This document shows positions 34,301 to 48,063 of a stretch of 64,000 nt of DNA, in pieces. Source of the DNA: Gnetum montanum (taxonomy: Eukaryota > Streptophyta > Gnetopsida > Gnetales > Gnetaceae); assembly GCA_015680685.1 (NCBI GenBank), contig MNCI01022436.1:222339-286338 (forward strand). The letters are read 5' to 3'. Under the pieces are notes generated by a model. It was not told where the DNA came from. It made no database searches and saw only the letters and a program-made list of their open reading frames with translations. Within the stretch, counting starts at the first letter, position 1, and each line of letters begins with the position of its first letter. The position numbers were made by a program, and so were the translations under genes.

Positions 34301-37300
34301 ATGCCCATGCTTGGAGAAGTCCTTGCTCATTTCGTTTCCCATTCCTAGGTTTCTCTCTCTATGCATGGCATGACGCTGCCCGGCGCAAGCTTAAGCGATC
34401 GCAGTGTCATGCAGTTGACGAATGCAATTGTTCATGCACTAACGCAACGGATCTGATCAAGACTTCGTAATTCAGCACTCTTGGGCTAGAGTAGTGTTGG
34501 GATGGGTGACCTCTCGGGAAGTCGTGGGGTCGTAGCCTCCTTTTTCGCTGCACTTTTCTCGTTTTTTGTCTTTATGGTTGGACGGTGCTTGTGCTTTATT
34601 ATTTGTTCTTCGTCGCAGGCTCAAGGCTGGAGCCATCTTCTTCCATTTCCTTTTCGGTTCCTAGTTTTCTCTCATTATGTATGCCGCTGCTTTGCACGAT
34701 GCAAGTTTAAGTGGGGGTAGGGTCGTGCACTCAACGAGTGCGATCATACCAGCGCTAACGCATCGGATCCCATTAGAACTTCGTAATTAAGCGTGCTTGG
34801 GCTAGAGTAGGACTAGGATGGATGACCTCTCGGGAAGTCCTAGTGATTCACCCTCCTTTTTTTCCTTTCGCTTTTTTCATGATACGTCTATATCGTTCGA
34901 GGGTGCTCACTTTTCCTTTTCATTTCTCCATCGCGGGCCCATGCTCGGAGAAGTCCTTGCTCATTTTGTTTCTCGTTCCTGGTTTTCTCTCTGTATACAT
35001 GACATGACGCTGCTCAACGCAAGCTTAAGCGATCGCAGCGTCATGCAGTTGACGAATACAATCATTCATGCGCTAACACAACGGAATTGATCAACACTCC
35101 GTAATTCAGCATGCTTGGGCTAGAGTAGTGTTGGGATGGGTGACCTCTCGGGAAGTCGTGGGGTTGTACCCTCCTTTTTCACTGGGCTTTTCTCCTTTCA
35201 TCTTTGTTGTCTGACGGTGCTTGCGCTTTATTATCTACTCTTTGTCGCAGGCTCATGGTTGGAGCTGTCTTTTCACATTTCCTTTTTGGTTCTTAGTTTT
35301 CTCTCATTATGCATGCCATTGCTTTGCGCAGCACAAGTTTAAGTGGGCAGCGTCATGCACTAAACGGGTGCGATCATACCAGCACTAACGCATCGGATCC
35401 CATCACAACTCGGTAATAAAGCACACTTGGGCTAGAGTAGTACTGGGATGCCTGACCTCTTGGGAAGTCCTAGTGTTGCACCCTCTTTTCTTCCTTCGCA
35501 TTTTTCGTACGTTTGTATCACTCGAGGGTGCTGGCTTTGCCTTTTCATTTCTCCATTGCGGGCCCACACCCGGAGAAGTCCTTGCTCATTTTGTTTCTCG
35601 TTCCTAGTTTTCTCTCTCTATGCATGGCATGACACTGCCCAGTGCAAGCTTAAGCGATCACAGCATCATGCAGTTGACGAATACAATCATTCATGTGCTA
35701 ACACGACGTATCTTATCAACACTCCATAATTCAGTGCGCTTGGGCTAGAGTAGTGCTGGGATGGGTGACCTCTTGGGAAGTCGTGGGGTTGCACCCTCCT
35801 TTTTCGCTGCGCTTTTCTTGTTCATCTTTATGGTCAGATGGTGCTTGCACTTTAATATCTGTTCTTCATCATAGGCTCAGGACTAAAGCCGTCTCTTCCC
35901 ATTTCCTTTTTGGTTCCTAGTTTTCTCTCATTATGCATGCCATTGCTTTGCGTGGTGCAAGTTTAAGTGGGGGCAGCGTTGTGCACTCAACGGGTGCGAT
36001 TATACGAACGCTAACGCATCGGATCACATCAGAACTCCGTAATGAAGCATACCTGGGCTAGAGTAGTACTGGGATGCGTGACCTCTTGGGAAGTCCTAGT
36101 GTTGCACCCTCTTTTTTTCCTTTTTTTGTACATCTATATCGTTCGAGGGTGCTTGCTTTGCCTTTTCATTTGTCCGTTGCGGGTGCATGCCTAGAGAAGT
36201 GCTTGCTCATTTTGTTTCTCGTTCCTGGTTTTCTCTCTCTATTTATGGCATGACACTAGCCAGCACAAGCTTAAGCAATTGCAGCATCATGCAGTTGACG
36301 AATACAATCGTTCATGCACTAACGCAACGGATCTGATCAACACTCCGTGATTCAGCGTGCTTGGGGTAGAGTAGTGCTGAGATGGGTGACCTATCGAGAA
36401 GTCATGGGGTTGCGCTCTCCTTTTTCGCTATGCTTTTCTCATTTCATGTTTATGGTTGGATGGTGCTTGCACTTTATTAACTACTCTTCATCGCAGGCTT
36501 AGGGTTGGAGCCTTCTTTTCCCATTTCCTTTTTGGTTCCTAGTTTTCTATCATTATGCATGCCATTGCTTTGCAAGGTGCAAGTTTAAGTGGGGGTAGTG
36601 TCGTGCACTCAACGAGTGTGATCATACGAACGCTAACACATTAGATCCCATCATAACTCTGTAATTAAGCACGCTTGCACTAGAGTAGTACTTGGATTGA
36701 TGACCTATCGGGAAGTCCTAGTGTTGCACCCTCTTTTCTTCCTTCACTTTTTTCGTACGTCTGTATCTTTTGAGGGTGCTCGCTTTGCCTTTTCATTTCT
36801 CCATCATGGGCCCATGCTCAGAGAAGTCCTTGCTTATTTCATTTCTCGTTCCTGGTTTTTTCTCTCTATGCATGGCATGACGCTGGTCGACACAAGCTTA
36901 AGTGATCGTGGTGTCATGCAGTTGACGAATACAATCGTTCATGCGCTAATGCAACGGATTTGATCAACACTCTGTAATTCAGTGTGCTTGGGCTACAGTA
37001 GTGTTGGGATGGGTGACCTTTCGAGAAGTCGTGGGGTTGCACCCTCCTTTTTCGCTGTGCTTTTCTCGTTTCGTCTTTATGGTCGGATGGTGCTTGCGCT
37101 TTATTATCTGTTCTTCGTCGCAGGCTCATGGTTGGAGCCGTCTTTTCACATTTCCTTTTTGGTTCCTAGTTTTCTCTCATTATGCATGCCATTGCTTTTC
37201 GAGGCGCAAGTTTAAGTGGGGGTAGTGTCGTGCACTCAACGAGTGCGATCATACGAATGCTAACACATCAGATCCCATCATAACTCTGTAATTAAGCGTG

Positions 37301-40300
37301 CTTGCACTAGAGTAGTACTTGGATGGGTGACCTATCGGGAAGTCCTAGTGTTGCACCCTCTTTTCTTCCTTCACTTTTTTCGTACATATGTATCGTCTGA
37401 GGGTGCTCACTTTGCATTTTCATTTCTCCATCGCGGGCCCACGCCTGAAGAAGTCCTTGCTCATTTCGTTTCTTATTCCTGGTTTTCTCTCTCTATGCAT
37501 GGCGTGATGCTAGCCTGTGCAAGCTTAAGCGATTGCAGCATCATGCAGTTGACGAATACAATCGTTCATGTGCTAACGCGACATATCTGATCAACACTCC
37601 ATAATTCAGTGCACTTGGACTAGAGTAGTGTTGGGATGGGTGACCTCTCAGGAAGTCTTGAGGTTGCACCCTCCTTTTTCGCTGCGCTTTTCTTGTTTCT
37701 TCTTTATGGTGAGACGGTGCTTGCGCTTTATTATCTGTTCTTCGTCACAGGCTTAGGGCTGTAGCCATCTTTTCCCATTTCCTTTTTGGTTCCTAGTTTT
37801 CTCTCATTATGCATGCCATTGCTTTGCATGGCACAAGTTTAAGTGGGGGTAGCTTCGTGCACTCAACGGGTGCGATCGTATGAACGTTAACACATTGAAT
37901 CCCATCAGAACTCCATAATTAAGCATGCTTGCGCTGGAGTAGTACTTCGATGGGTGACGTAATTCAGTGTGCTTGGGCTATAGTAGTGCTGGGATGGGTG
38001 ACCTCTCGGGAAGTCGTGGGGTTGCACCCTCCTTTTTCGCTACGCTTTTCTCGTTTCGTGTTTATGGTAGGATGGTGCTTGCACTTTATTATCTACTCTT
38101 TCTTCGAAGGCTCAGGGTTGGAGCTGTCTTTTCCCATTTCCTTTTTGGTTTCTAGTTTTCTCTCATTATGCATGCCATTGCTTTGCGTGGTGCAAGTTTA
38201 AGTGGGGGTAGCGTCATGCACTCAACGGGTGCGATCATACGAACGCTAATGCATTGGATCCCATCAGAACTCCGTAATTAAGCATGCTTGCGCTAGAGTA
38301 GTACTTGGATGGGTGACCTCTTGGAAAGTCCTAGTGTTGCACCCTCTTTTCTTCCTTCACTTTTTTTGTATGTCTGTATCATTCGAGGGTGCTTGCTTTG
38401 CCTTTTCATTTCTCCATTGTGGGCCCATGCCCAGAGAAGTCCTTGCTCATTTTGTTTCTCATTCCTGGTTTTCTCTCTCTATGCATGGCATGACGCTGCA
38501 CGGCGCAAGCTTAAGCGATCGCAGCGTCATGTAGTTGACGAATACAATCGTTCATGTGCTAACGCAACAGATCTAATCAACACTCCGTAATTCAATGCGC
38601 TTGGGCTAGAGTAGTGTTGGGATGGGTGACCTCTCGGGAAGTCGTGGGGTTGCACCCTCCTTTTTCATTGCGCTTTTCTCATTTCATCTTTATGGTCAGA
38701 CAGTGCTTGCGCTTTATTATCTGTTCTTCATCACAGGCTCAGGGTTGGAGCCGTATTTATACATTTCCTTTTTGGTTCCTAGTTTTCTCTACTTCTGCAT
38801 GCCATTGCTTTGCGTGGCGTAACTTTAAGTGGGGGCAGTGTTGTGCACTCAACGGGTGCGATCACACCAGCGCTAACGCATCGAATCCCATCAGAACTCC
38901 GTAATGAAGCGTGCTTGGGCTAGAGTAGTACTAGGATGCGTGACCTCTCAGGAAGTCCTAGTGTTGCACCTTCTTTTCTTCATTCGCTTTTTTCATAAGT
39001 CTATATCATTCGAGGGTGCTCACTTTTCCTTTTCATTTCTCCGTCGCGGGCCCACGCCCGGAGAAGTACTTGCTCATTTCGTTTCTAATTCCTGGTTTTC
39101 TCTCTCTATGCATGGCATGACGCTGGCCGGCGTAAGCTTAAGAAATCGCATCGTCATGCAGTTGATGAATACAATCGTTCATGCGCTAACGCAACAGATC
39201 TGATCAATACTCCGTAAATCAACGCGCTTGGGCTAGAGTAGTGTTGGGATGGGTGACCTCTCGAGAAGTCGTGGGGTTGCACCCTCCTTTTTCGCTGTGC
39301 TTTTCTCATTTTGTCTTTATGGTCGGATGGTACTTGTGCTTTATTATCTGTTCTTCATCGTAGGCTAAGGGCTGGAGCCATCTTTTTCCATTTCCTTTTT
39401 GGTTCCTATTTTTTTCTCATTATGCATGCCATCACTTTGTGCGGCACAAGTTTAAGTGGGGGCAGCGTCGCGCATTCAACGGGTGCGATCATACAAGCGC
39501 TGAGGCATTGGATCCCATCAGAGCTCCGTAATTAAGCGTGCTTGCGCTAGAGTAGTACTGGGATGGGTGACCTCTCGGGAAGTCCTAGTGTTGCACCCGC
39601 TTTTTTTCCTTCGCTTTTTTTGTACGTCTATATCATTCGAGGGTGCTCTCTTTGCCTTTTCATTTCTCCGACGCGGGTCCATGCTCGGAGAAGTCCTTGC
39701 TTATTTCGTTTCTCATTCCTGGTTTTCTCTCTGTATACATGGCATGACGCTGCCAAGCGCGAGCTTACACGATCATAGCGTCATGTAGTTGATGAATACA
39801 ATCATTCATGCGCTAACCCAAGAGATTTGTTCAAGACTCAATAATTCAGCGCGCTTATTCTAGAATAGTGCTGGGATGGGTGACCTATCGGGAAGTCGTG
39901 GGGTTGCACCCTTCTTTTTCGCTGTGGTTTTCTTGTTTTGTCTTTATGGTCGGACGGTGCTTGCACTTTATTATCTATTCTTCATTGCAGGGTCAGGGCT
40001 GTAGCCGTCTTCTCCCATTTCCTTTTTGGTTCCTAGTTTTCTCTCATTATGCATGCCATTGCTTTGCGCGGTGCAAGTTTAGGTGGGGGTAGCATCATGC
40101 AATTAATGGGCATGATCATACCAATGCTAACGCATCAGATCCCATTAGAACTCTGTAATGAAGCGCGCTTGGGCTAGAGTAGTACTAGGATGCGTGACCT
40201 CTCAGGAAGTCCTAGTGTTGAACCCTATTTTCTTCCTTCGTTCTTTTCGTACATCTATATCTTTCGAGGGTGCTCGCTTTGCCTTTTCATTTCTCCATCG

Positions 40301-41361
40301 CTGGCCCACACTCGGAGAAGTCCTTGCTCATTTCATTTCTCATTCCTATTTTTCTCTCTGTATACATGACATGACGCTACCCGACACAAGCTTAAGCAAT
40401 CGTAGCATCATGCAGTTGACGAATACAATCGTTCATGCGCTAATGCAACGGATCTAATCAAGACTCCGTAATTTAGTGCACTTATTCTAGAGTAGTGCTG
40501 GGATGGATGACCTTTCGGGAAGTCGTGGGGTTGCACCCACCTTTTTCGCTGAAATTTTATCATTTCATCTTTATAGTCGGACAGTGCTTGTGTTTTATTA
40601 TCTGTTCTTCATCGCAGGCTTAGGGCTGGAGCCGTCTTTTCCCATTTCCTTTTTGGTTCCTAGTTTTCTCTCATTATCCATGCCATTGCTTTGCATGCCA
40701 CAAGTTTAAGTGGGGGCAGCGTCGTGCATTCAACAAGTGTGATCATACCAGCGCTAATGCATCAGATCCCATCAGAACTATGTAATTAAGCACGCTTGGG
40801 CTAGAGTAGTACTGGGATGGGTGATCTCTCGGGAAGTCCTAGTGTTGCACCCTCTTTTTTTCCTTTGCTTTTTTCATACGTCTGTATCGTTAGAGGGTGC
40901 TTGATTTGCCTTTTCATTTCTCCATCGTGGGCCCACGCCCAGGGAAGTCCTTGCTTATTTCATTTCTCATTCCTGGTTTTCTCTCTCTATGCATGGCATG
41001 ATGCTGCCCGGCCCAATCCTACGCGATCGCAGCATCATGCAGTTGATGAATACAATCGTTCATGCACTAACGCAACAGATCTTATCAACACTCCGTAATT
41101 CAGTGCGCTTGGGCTAGAGTAGTGCTAGGATGGATGACCTGTTGGGAAGTCGTGCGTTTGCACCCTTCTTTTTCACTGTGATTTTCTTGTTTCATCTTTA
41201 CGGTCGAACGGTTCTTGCACTTTATTATCTATTCTTCTTCGTAGGGCTAGGGCTGGAGCCATCTTTTCCCATTTACTTTTTGGTTCCTAGTTTTCTCTCA
41301 TTATGCATGACATTGGTTTCCGTAGCGCAACTTTAAGTGGGGGCAGCATCGTGCACTCAAC

Positions 41362-41480
41362 GGGTGCGATGATACCAGCACTAATGCATCAAATCCCATA
41401 AGAACTCCGTAATTAAGTGCGCTTCGGCTAGAGTAGTGCTGGGATGGGTGACCTCTCTGGAAGTCATGGGGTTGCACCCT
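41362..41480 (+). pseudogene. Chimeric 5S-like unit: A-type 5' half joined to B-type 3' half
   Basis: The copy starts with A-type GGGTGCGATGATACCAGCA and GTAATTAAG but continues with B-type GTAGTGCTGGGATGG and GTCATGGGGTTGCACC. It is followed by a B-type spacer. The join lies inside the 5S body and shifts the A/B register by one monomer. Confidence 0.8.
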
Positions 41481-44400
41481 TCTTTTTCGCTGCACTTTTC
41501 TTGTTTCGTCTTTACATTCGGACGGTGCTTGCGCTTTATTATCTGTTCTTTGTCACAGGCTCAAGGTAGGAGCCGTCTTTTCCCATTTCCTTTTTTCTTC
41601 CTAGTTTTCTCTCATTATGCATGCCATTGCTTTGTGTGGCAAAAGTTTAAGTGGGGGTAGCGTCATGCACTCAACGGGTGTGATCATACTAGCATTAAGG
41701 CATCGGATCCCATCAGAACTCTGTAATTAAGCGTGGTTGGGCTAGAGTAGTACTGGGATGGGTGACCTCTTGGGAAGTCCTAGTGTTGCACCCTATTTTC
41801 TTCCTTCGTTTTTTTCATATGTCTGTATCATTTGAGGGTGCTAGCTTTGCCTTTTCATTTCTCCATTGCGGGCCCACAACCGGAGAAGTCCTTGCTCATT
41901 TCGTTTCTTGTTCCATGTTTTCTCTCTCTATGCATGGCATGATGCTGCCCAGCGCAAGCTTAAGAAATCATAGCGTCATGCAGTTGATGAATACAATCGT
42001 TCATGTGCTAACACAACGGATCTGATCAACACTCCGTAATTCAATGCACTTATTCTAGAGTAGTGTTGGGATGGATGACCTCTTGTTAAGTCGTGGGGTC
42101 GCACTCTCCTTTTTCGGTACGCTTTTCTCGTTTCATCTTTATGTTCGGATGGTGCTTGTGCTTTATTATCTGTTCTTCATCGCAGGCTCAGGGCTGGAGC
42201 CGTCTTTTCCCATTTCCATTTTGCTTCCTAGTTTTCTCTCATTATGCATGCCATTGCTTTGCATAGCACAAGTTTAAGTGGGGGCAGCATCTTGCATTCA
42301 ATGGGTGTGATCATACCAGCTCTAATGCATCGGATCCCATCAGAACTCTGTAATTAAGCGTGCTTGGGCTAGAGTAGTACTGGGATGGGTGACCTCTCGG
42401 GAAGTCCTAGTGTTACACCCTCTTTTTCTCCTTTAGTTTGTTTGTACGTGTGTATCGTTAGAGGGTGCTCTCTTTGCCTTTTCATTTCTCCATCACGGGC
42501 CCACACCCGGAGAAGTCCTTGCTCATTTCGTTTCTCATTCCTAGTTTTCTCTCTGTATACCTGGGATGACGCTGCCCGACGCAAGCTTAAGTGATTGCAG
42601 TGTCATGTAGTTGATGAATACAATCGTTCATGTGCTAACCCAATGGATATGATCAACACTTTGTAATTCAGCACGCTTATTCTAGAGTAGTGCTAGGATG
42701 GATGACCTCTCGGGAAGTCGTGGGGTTGCACCCTCCTTTTTCGCTGAACTTTTCTCATTTTGTCTTTATATTCGGATGGTGCTTGCACTTTATTATCTGC
42801 TCTTCGTCGTAGGCTCAAGGCTGGAGCCATCTTTTCCCATTTCCTTTTTGGTTCCTAGTTTTCTATCATTATGCATGCCATTGCTTTGCGTGGCGCAAGT
42901 TTAAGTGGGGGTAGCATCGTGCACTCAACGGGTGCGATCATACGAATGCTAACACATTGGATCCCATCAGAACTCCATAATTAAGTGCGCTTGCACTAGA
43001 GTAGTACTAGGATGGGTGACCTCTCAGGAAATACTAGTGTTGCACCCTCTTTTCTTCCTTTTCATTTTTCGTACGTCTGTATCGTTCGAGGGTGCTCGCT
43101 TTGCCTTTTCATTTCTCCGTCGCGGGCACACGCCCGGGAGAAGTCCTTGCTCATTTCGTTTCTTGTTCCAAGTTTTCTCTCTCTATGCATGACATGATGC
43201 TGGCCGGCACAATCTTAAGCGATCGCAGCATCATGCAGTTGACGAATACAATCATTCATGCGCTAATGCAACGGATCTGATCAACACTCCATAATTCAGC
43301 GCGCTTGGGCTAGAGTAGTGTTGCGATGGGTGACCTTCCGGGAAGTCGTGGGGTTGCACCCTTCTTTTTCGCTGCGCTTTTCTCATTTCGTGTTTATGGT
43401 TGGATGGTGGTTGGGCTTTATTATTTACTCTTCGTGGAAAGCTCAGGGTTGGAGCAATCTTTTCCCATTTCCTTTTTGGTTCCTAGCTTTCTCTCATTAT
43501 GCATCCCATTTCTTTGTGCTACGCAAGCTAAAGTGGGGGTAGCGTCGTGCACTCAACCGGCGCAATCATACAAATGCTAACGCATCGGATTCCATCAGAA
43601 CTCTGTAATTAAGCGTGCTTGCGCTAGAGTAGTACTTGGATGGGTGACCTCTCGAGAAGTCCTAGTGTTGCACCCTGTTTTCTTCCTTCGCTTTTTTTGT
43701 ACGTGTGTATCGTTCGAGGGTGCTCGCTTTGCCTTTTCATTTCTCCATCGCAGGCCCACGCTTGGAGAAGTCCTTGCTCATTTCATTTCTCGTTCCTAGT
43801 TTTCTCTATCTATGCATGACATTATGCTACCCAGTGCAAGCTTAAGCGATCGCAGCATCATGCAGTTGACGAATACAATCATTCAGGCACTAACGCAACG
43901 GATCTGATCAACACTCCGTAATTCTGCTTGCTTGGGCTTAGTAGTGTTGGGATGGGTGACCTCTCAGGAAGTTGTGGGGTTGCACCCTTCTTTTTCGCTG
44001 TGTGTTTCTCATTTCGTCTTTATGGTTAGACGGTGCTTGCACTTTATTATCTATTCTTTGTCACAGGCTCAGGGTTGGAGCCGTCTTTTGACATTTCCTT
44101 TTTGGTTCCTAGTTTTCTCTTATTATGCATGCGATTCCTTTGCGTGGTGCAAGTTTAAGTGGGGGCAGCGTCGTGCACTCAACGGGTGCGATCATACCAG
44201 CGCTAACACATCGGATCCCATCAGAACTCCATAATGAAGTGCTCTTGGGCTAGAGTAGTACTGGGATGCGTGACCTCTCAGGAAGCCCTAGTGTTGCACC
44301 CTCTTTTTTTCCATCGCTTTTTTTGTACGTCTGTATCATTCGAGGATGCTCAATTTGCCTTTTAATTTCTCCATCATGGGCCCATGCTCAGAGAAGTCCT

Positions 44401-47400
44401 TGCTCATTTCATTTCTCGTTCCTGGTTTTCTCTCTCTATGCATGCCATGACACTGCCCGGTGCAAGGTTAAGCAATCGTAGCATCATGCAGTTGATGAAT
44501 ACAATCATTCATGCGCTAATGCAATGGATGTGATCAACACTCCATAATTCAGTGCACCTGGACTAGTGTAGTGTTGGGATCGGTGACCTCTCAGGAAGTT
44601 ATGGGATTGCACCCTCCTTTTTCACTGTGCTTTTCTCGTTTCGTCTTTATGGTTGGACGGTGCTTGCGGTTTATTATCTGTTCTTCGTCGCAGGCTTAGA
44701 GCTGCAGCCGTCTTTTCCCATTTCCTTTTTGGTTCCTAGTTTTCTCTCATTATGCATGCCATTGCTTTGCATGGGATAAGTTTAAGTGGGGGCATCGTCA
44801 TGCATTTAACGGGTGCGATCATACCAGCGCTAATGCATCGGATCACATCAGAACTTCGTAATTAAGTGCGTTGGGGCTAGAGTACTACTGGGACAGGTGA
44901 CCTCTCGAGAAGTCTTAGTGTTGTACCCTCCTTTTTGCCTTCACTTTTTTTGTACATCTGTATCGTTCGAGGGTGCTCGCTTTGCCTTTTCATTTCTCTG
45001 TCATGAGCCCACGCCCGGAAAAGTCCTTGCTCATTTCGTTTCTTGTTCTTGGTTTCCTCTTTGTATACATGGCATAACGCTGCCCGGCGCAAGCTTAAGC
45101 GATTGCAGCATCATGCAGTTGACGAATACAATCGTTTATGCGTTAACCTAGCAGATCTGATCAAGACTCCGTAATTCAACGCGATTATTCTAGAGTAGTG
45201 CTGGGATGGGTGACCTCTCAGGAAGTCGTGGGGTTGCACCCTCCTTTTCGCTGAAATTTTCTTGTTTTGTCTTTATAGTCGGATGGTGCTTGCACTTTAT
45301 TATCTGTTCTTCGTCGTACGGTCAGGGCTGGAGCAGTCTTTTCCCATTTCCTTTTTGGTTACTAGTTCTCTCTCATTATGCATGCCATTGCTTTGCGCAG
45401 AACAAGTTTAAGTGGGGGCAGCGTCGTGCACTCAATGGGTGCGATCATACCATCATTAACGCATCAGATCCCATCAGAACTCGGTAATTAAGCATGCTTG
45501 GGCTAGAGTAGTAGTGGGATGGGTGACCTCTTAGGAAGTCCTAGTGTTGTACCCTCTTTTTTACCTTTGCTTTTTTCATACGTCTGTATCACTCGAGGGT
45601 GCTGGCTTTGCCTTTTCATTTCTCCATCGCAGGCCCATGCCTAGAGAAGTCCTTGCTCATTTCGTTTCTCATTCCTAGTTTTCTCTCTCTATGCTTGGCA
45701 TGATGCTGCCCAGCGCAAGCTTAAGCGATTGCAGCATCATGCAGTTAACGAATACAATCGTTCATGCACTAACGCAATGGATCTAATCAACACTCCGTAA
45801 TTCAGTGCGCTTGGGCTAGAGTAGTGCTGGGATGGGTGACCTCTCGGGAAGTCGTGGGATTGCACCCTCCTTTTTCGCTGAGCTTTTCTTGTTTTGTCAT
45901 TATGGGTGGATGGTGCTTGTGCTTTATTATCTGTTCTTCATTGCAGGCTCAATGCTGGAGTCGTGTTTTCTAATTTCCTTTTTGGTTCCTAGTTTTCTCT
46001 CATTATGCATGCCATTGCTTTGCGTAGCGCATGTTTAAGTGGGGGCAGCATCATGCACTCAATGGGTGTGATCATACCAGCATTAATGCATCAGATCCCA
46101 TCAGAACTCCGTAATTAAGTGCGGTTGGGCTGGAGTAGTATTGGGATGGGTGACCTCTTGGGAAGTCCTAGTGTTGCACCCTCTTTTTTTCCATCACTTT
46201 TTTCATATGTCTGTATCGCTCAAGGGTGCTAGCATTGCCTTTTCATTTCTCCATTGTGAGCCCACGCCTAGAGAAGTCCTTGCTTATTTCATTTCTCATT
46301 CTTGGTTTTCTCTCTCTATGCATGGCATGACGCTGGCCAGCGCAAGCTTAAGCAATCATAGCGTCATGCAGTTGAAGAATACAATCATTCATGTGCTAAT
46401 GCAATGGATCTGATCAACACTCCGTAATTCAGTGCGCTTGGGTTAGAGTAGTGCTGGGATGGGTGACCTCTTCGGAAGTCATGGGGTTGCACCCTCCTTT
46501 TTCGCTGCACTTTTCTCGTTCCGTCTTTATGGTCGGACGGTGCTTGCGCTTTATTATCTGTTCTTCGTCGCAGGCTCAGGGCTGGAGCTGTCTTTTCCCA
46601 TTTTCTTTTTGGTTCCTAGTTTTCTCTCATTATGCATGCCATTGCTTTGTGTAGTGCAAGTTTAAGTGGGAGTCGCATCGTGCGCTCAACGGGTGCGATC
46701 ATACGAACGCTAACGCATCAGATCACATCAGAACTCCATAATTAAGCACGCTTGCACTAGAGTAGTACTTGGATGGGTGTCCTCTTGAAAAGTCCTAGTG
46801 TTGCACCCTATTTTCTTCCTTCGCTTGTTTCCTATGTCTATATCATTCGAGGTTGCTCGCTTTCCCTTTTCATTTCTCGGTCGTGGGCACATGCCCGGAG
46901 AAGTCCTTGCTCATTTTATTTCTCATTCCTGGTTTTCTCTCTCTATGCATGGCATGACACTGGCCAGTGCAAGATTAAGCGATTGCAGCATCATGCAGTT
47001 GACGAATACAATCGTTCATGTGCTAACGCAACAGATCTGATCAACACTTTGTAATTCAGTGTGCTTGGGCTAGAGTAGTGCTGGGATGTGTGACCTCTCG
47101 GGAAATCATGGGCTTGCACCCTCCTTTTTCGCTATTCTTTTCTTGTTTTGTGTTTATGGTAGGATGGTTCTTACGCTTTATAATCTACTCTTCGTCGCAG
47201 GCTCAGGGTTGGAGCCGTCTTTTCCCATTTCCTTTTTGGTTCCTAGTTTTCTCTCATTATGCATGCCATTGCTTTAGGAGGCACAAGTTTAAGTGGGAGT
47301 AGCATCGTGCACTCAACGGGTGCGATCATACAAACGCTAACACATCGGATCCCATCCGAACTCCGTAATTAAGCGCGCTTGTGCTAGAGTAGTACTTGGA

Positions 47401-47944
47401 TGGGTGACCTCTCGGAAAGTCCTAGTGTTGCACCCTCTTTTCTTCCTTTGCTTTTTTCGTACATCTGTATCATTCGAGGGTGCTTTCTTTGCCTTTTCAT
47501 TTCTCTATCGCGGGCCCAGGCCTGGAGAGGTCCTTTCTCATTTTGTTTCTCATTCCTGGTTTTCTCTCTCTATGTATGGCATGACGCTGCACGGTGCAAG
47601 CTTAAGCGATCGTAGCGTCATGTAGTTGACGAATACAGTCATTCATGCGCTAATGCAATGGATCTGATCAACACTCCGTAATTCAGCGCACTTGGGCTAG
47701 TGTAGTGTTGGGATGAGTGACGTCTTGGGAAGTCGTGGGGTTGCACCCTCCTTTTTCATTGCACTTTTCTCGTTTCGTATTTATGGTCAGATGGCGCTTG
47801 CACTTTATTATTTGTTCTTTGTCACAGGCTCAGGGTTGGAGCCGTCTTTTCACATTTTCTTTTTGGTTCCTAGTTTTCTCTCATTATGCATGCCATTGCT
47901 TTTCGCGGTGCAAGTTTAAGTGGGGGCAGTGTCGTGCACTCAAC

Positions 47945-48063
47945 GGATGCGATCATACCAGCGCTAACGCATCGGATCCCATCAGAACTTCGTAATGAAG
48001 CACGCTTGGGCTAGAGTAGTACTATGATGCGTGACCTCTCGAGAAGTCCTAGTGTTGCACCCT
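47945..48063 (+). pseudogene. 5S rRNA-like sequence, type A, right-subarray example
   Basis: This is one of the better preserved right-half copies: GGATGCGATCATACCAGCG at the 5' end and GTTGCACCCT at the 3' end, 119 nt. It still has the shared GTAAT change and a damaged C-box (TATGATGCGTGACC). Confidence 0.75.

Larger units (their letters stand above)
12107..34930 (+). repeat. 5S rDNA-derived tandem array, left subfamily (about 634-bp A/B dimers)
   Basis: About 72 head-to-tail monomers of 316-318 bp, each a 119-nt 5S-like sequence plus about 198 bp of pyrimidine-rich spacer. A and B types alternate, so markers recur every 634 bp (for example 20111, 20745, 21379). Left-type markers are TCGTGTCTTTATGG in the B spacer, TCGTGATACGTCTG and GCAGGCCCACG in the A spacer, CGGCTGACGAATGC before B, GATCAAGACTCC within B, and GGGGTCGCAGCCTCC at the B 3' end. 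The array begins inside an A-type spacer at 12107. Short ORFs of 60-100 codons recur in every unit but only reflect pyrimidine-rich sequence; I annotate none. Confidence 0.92.
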
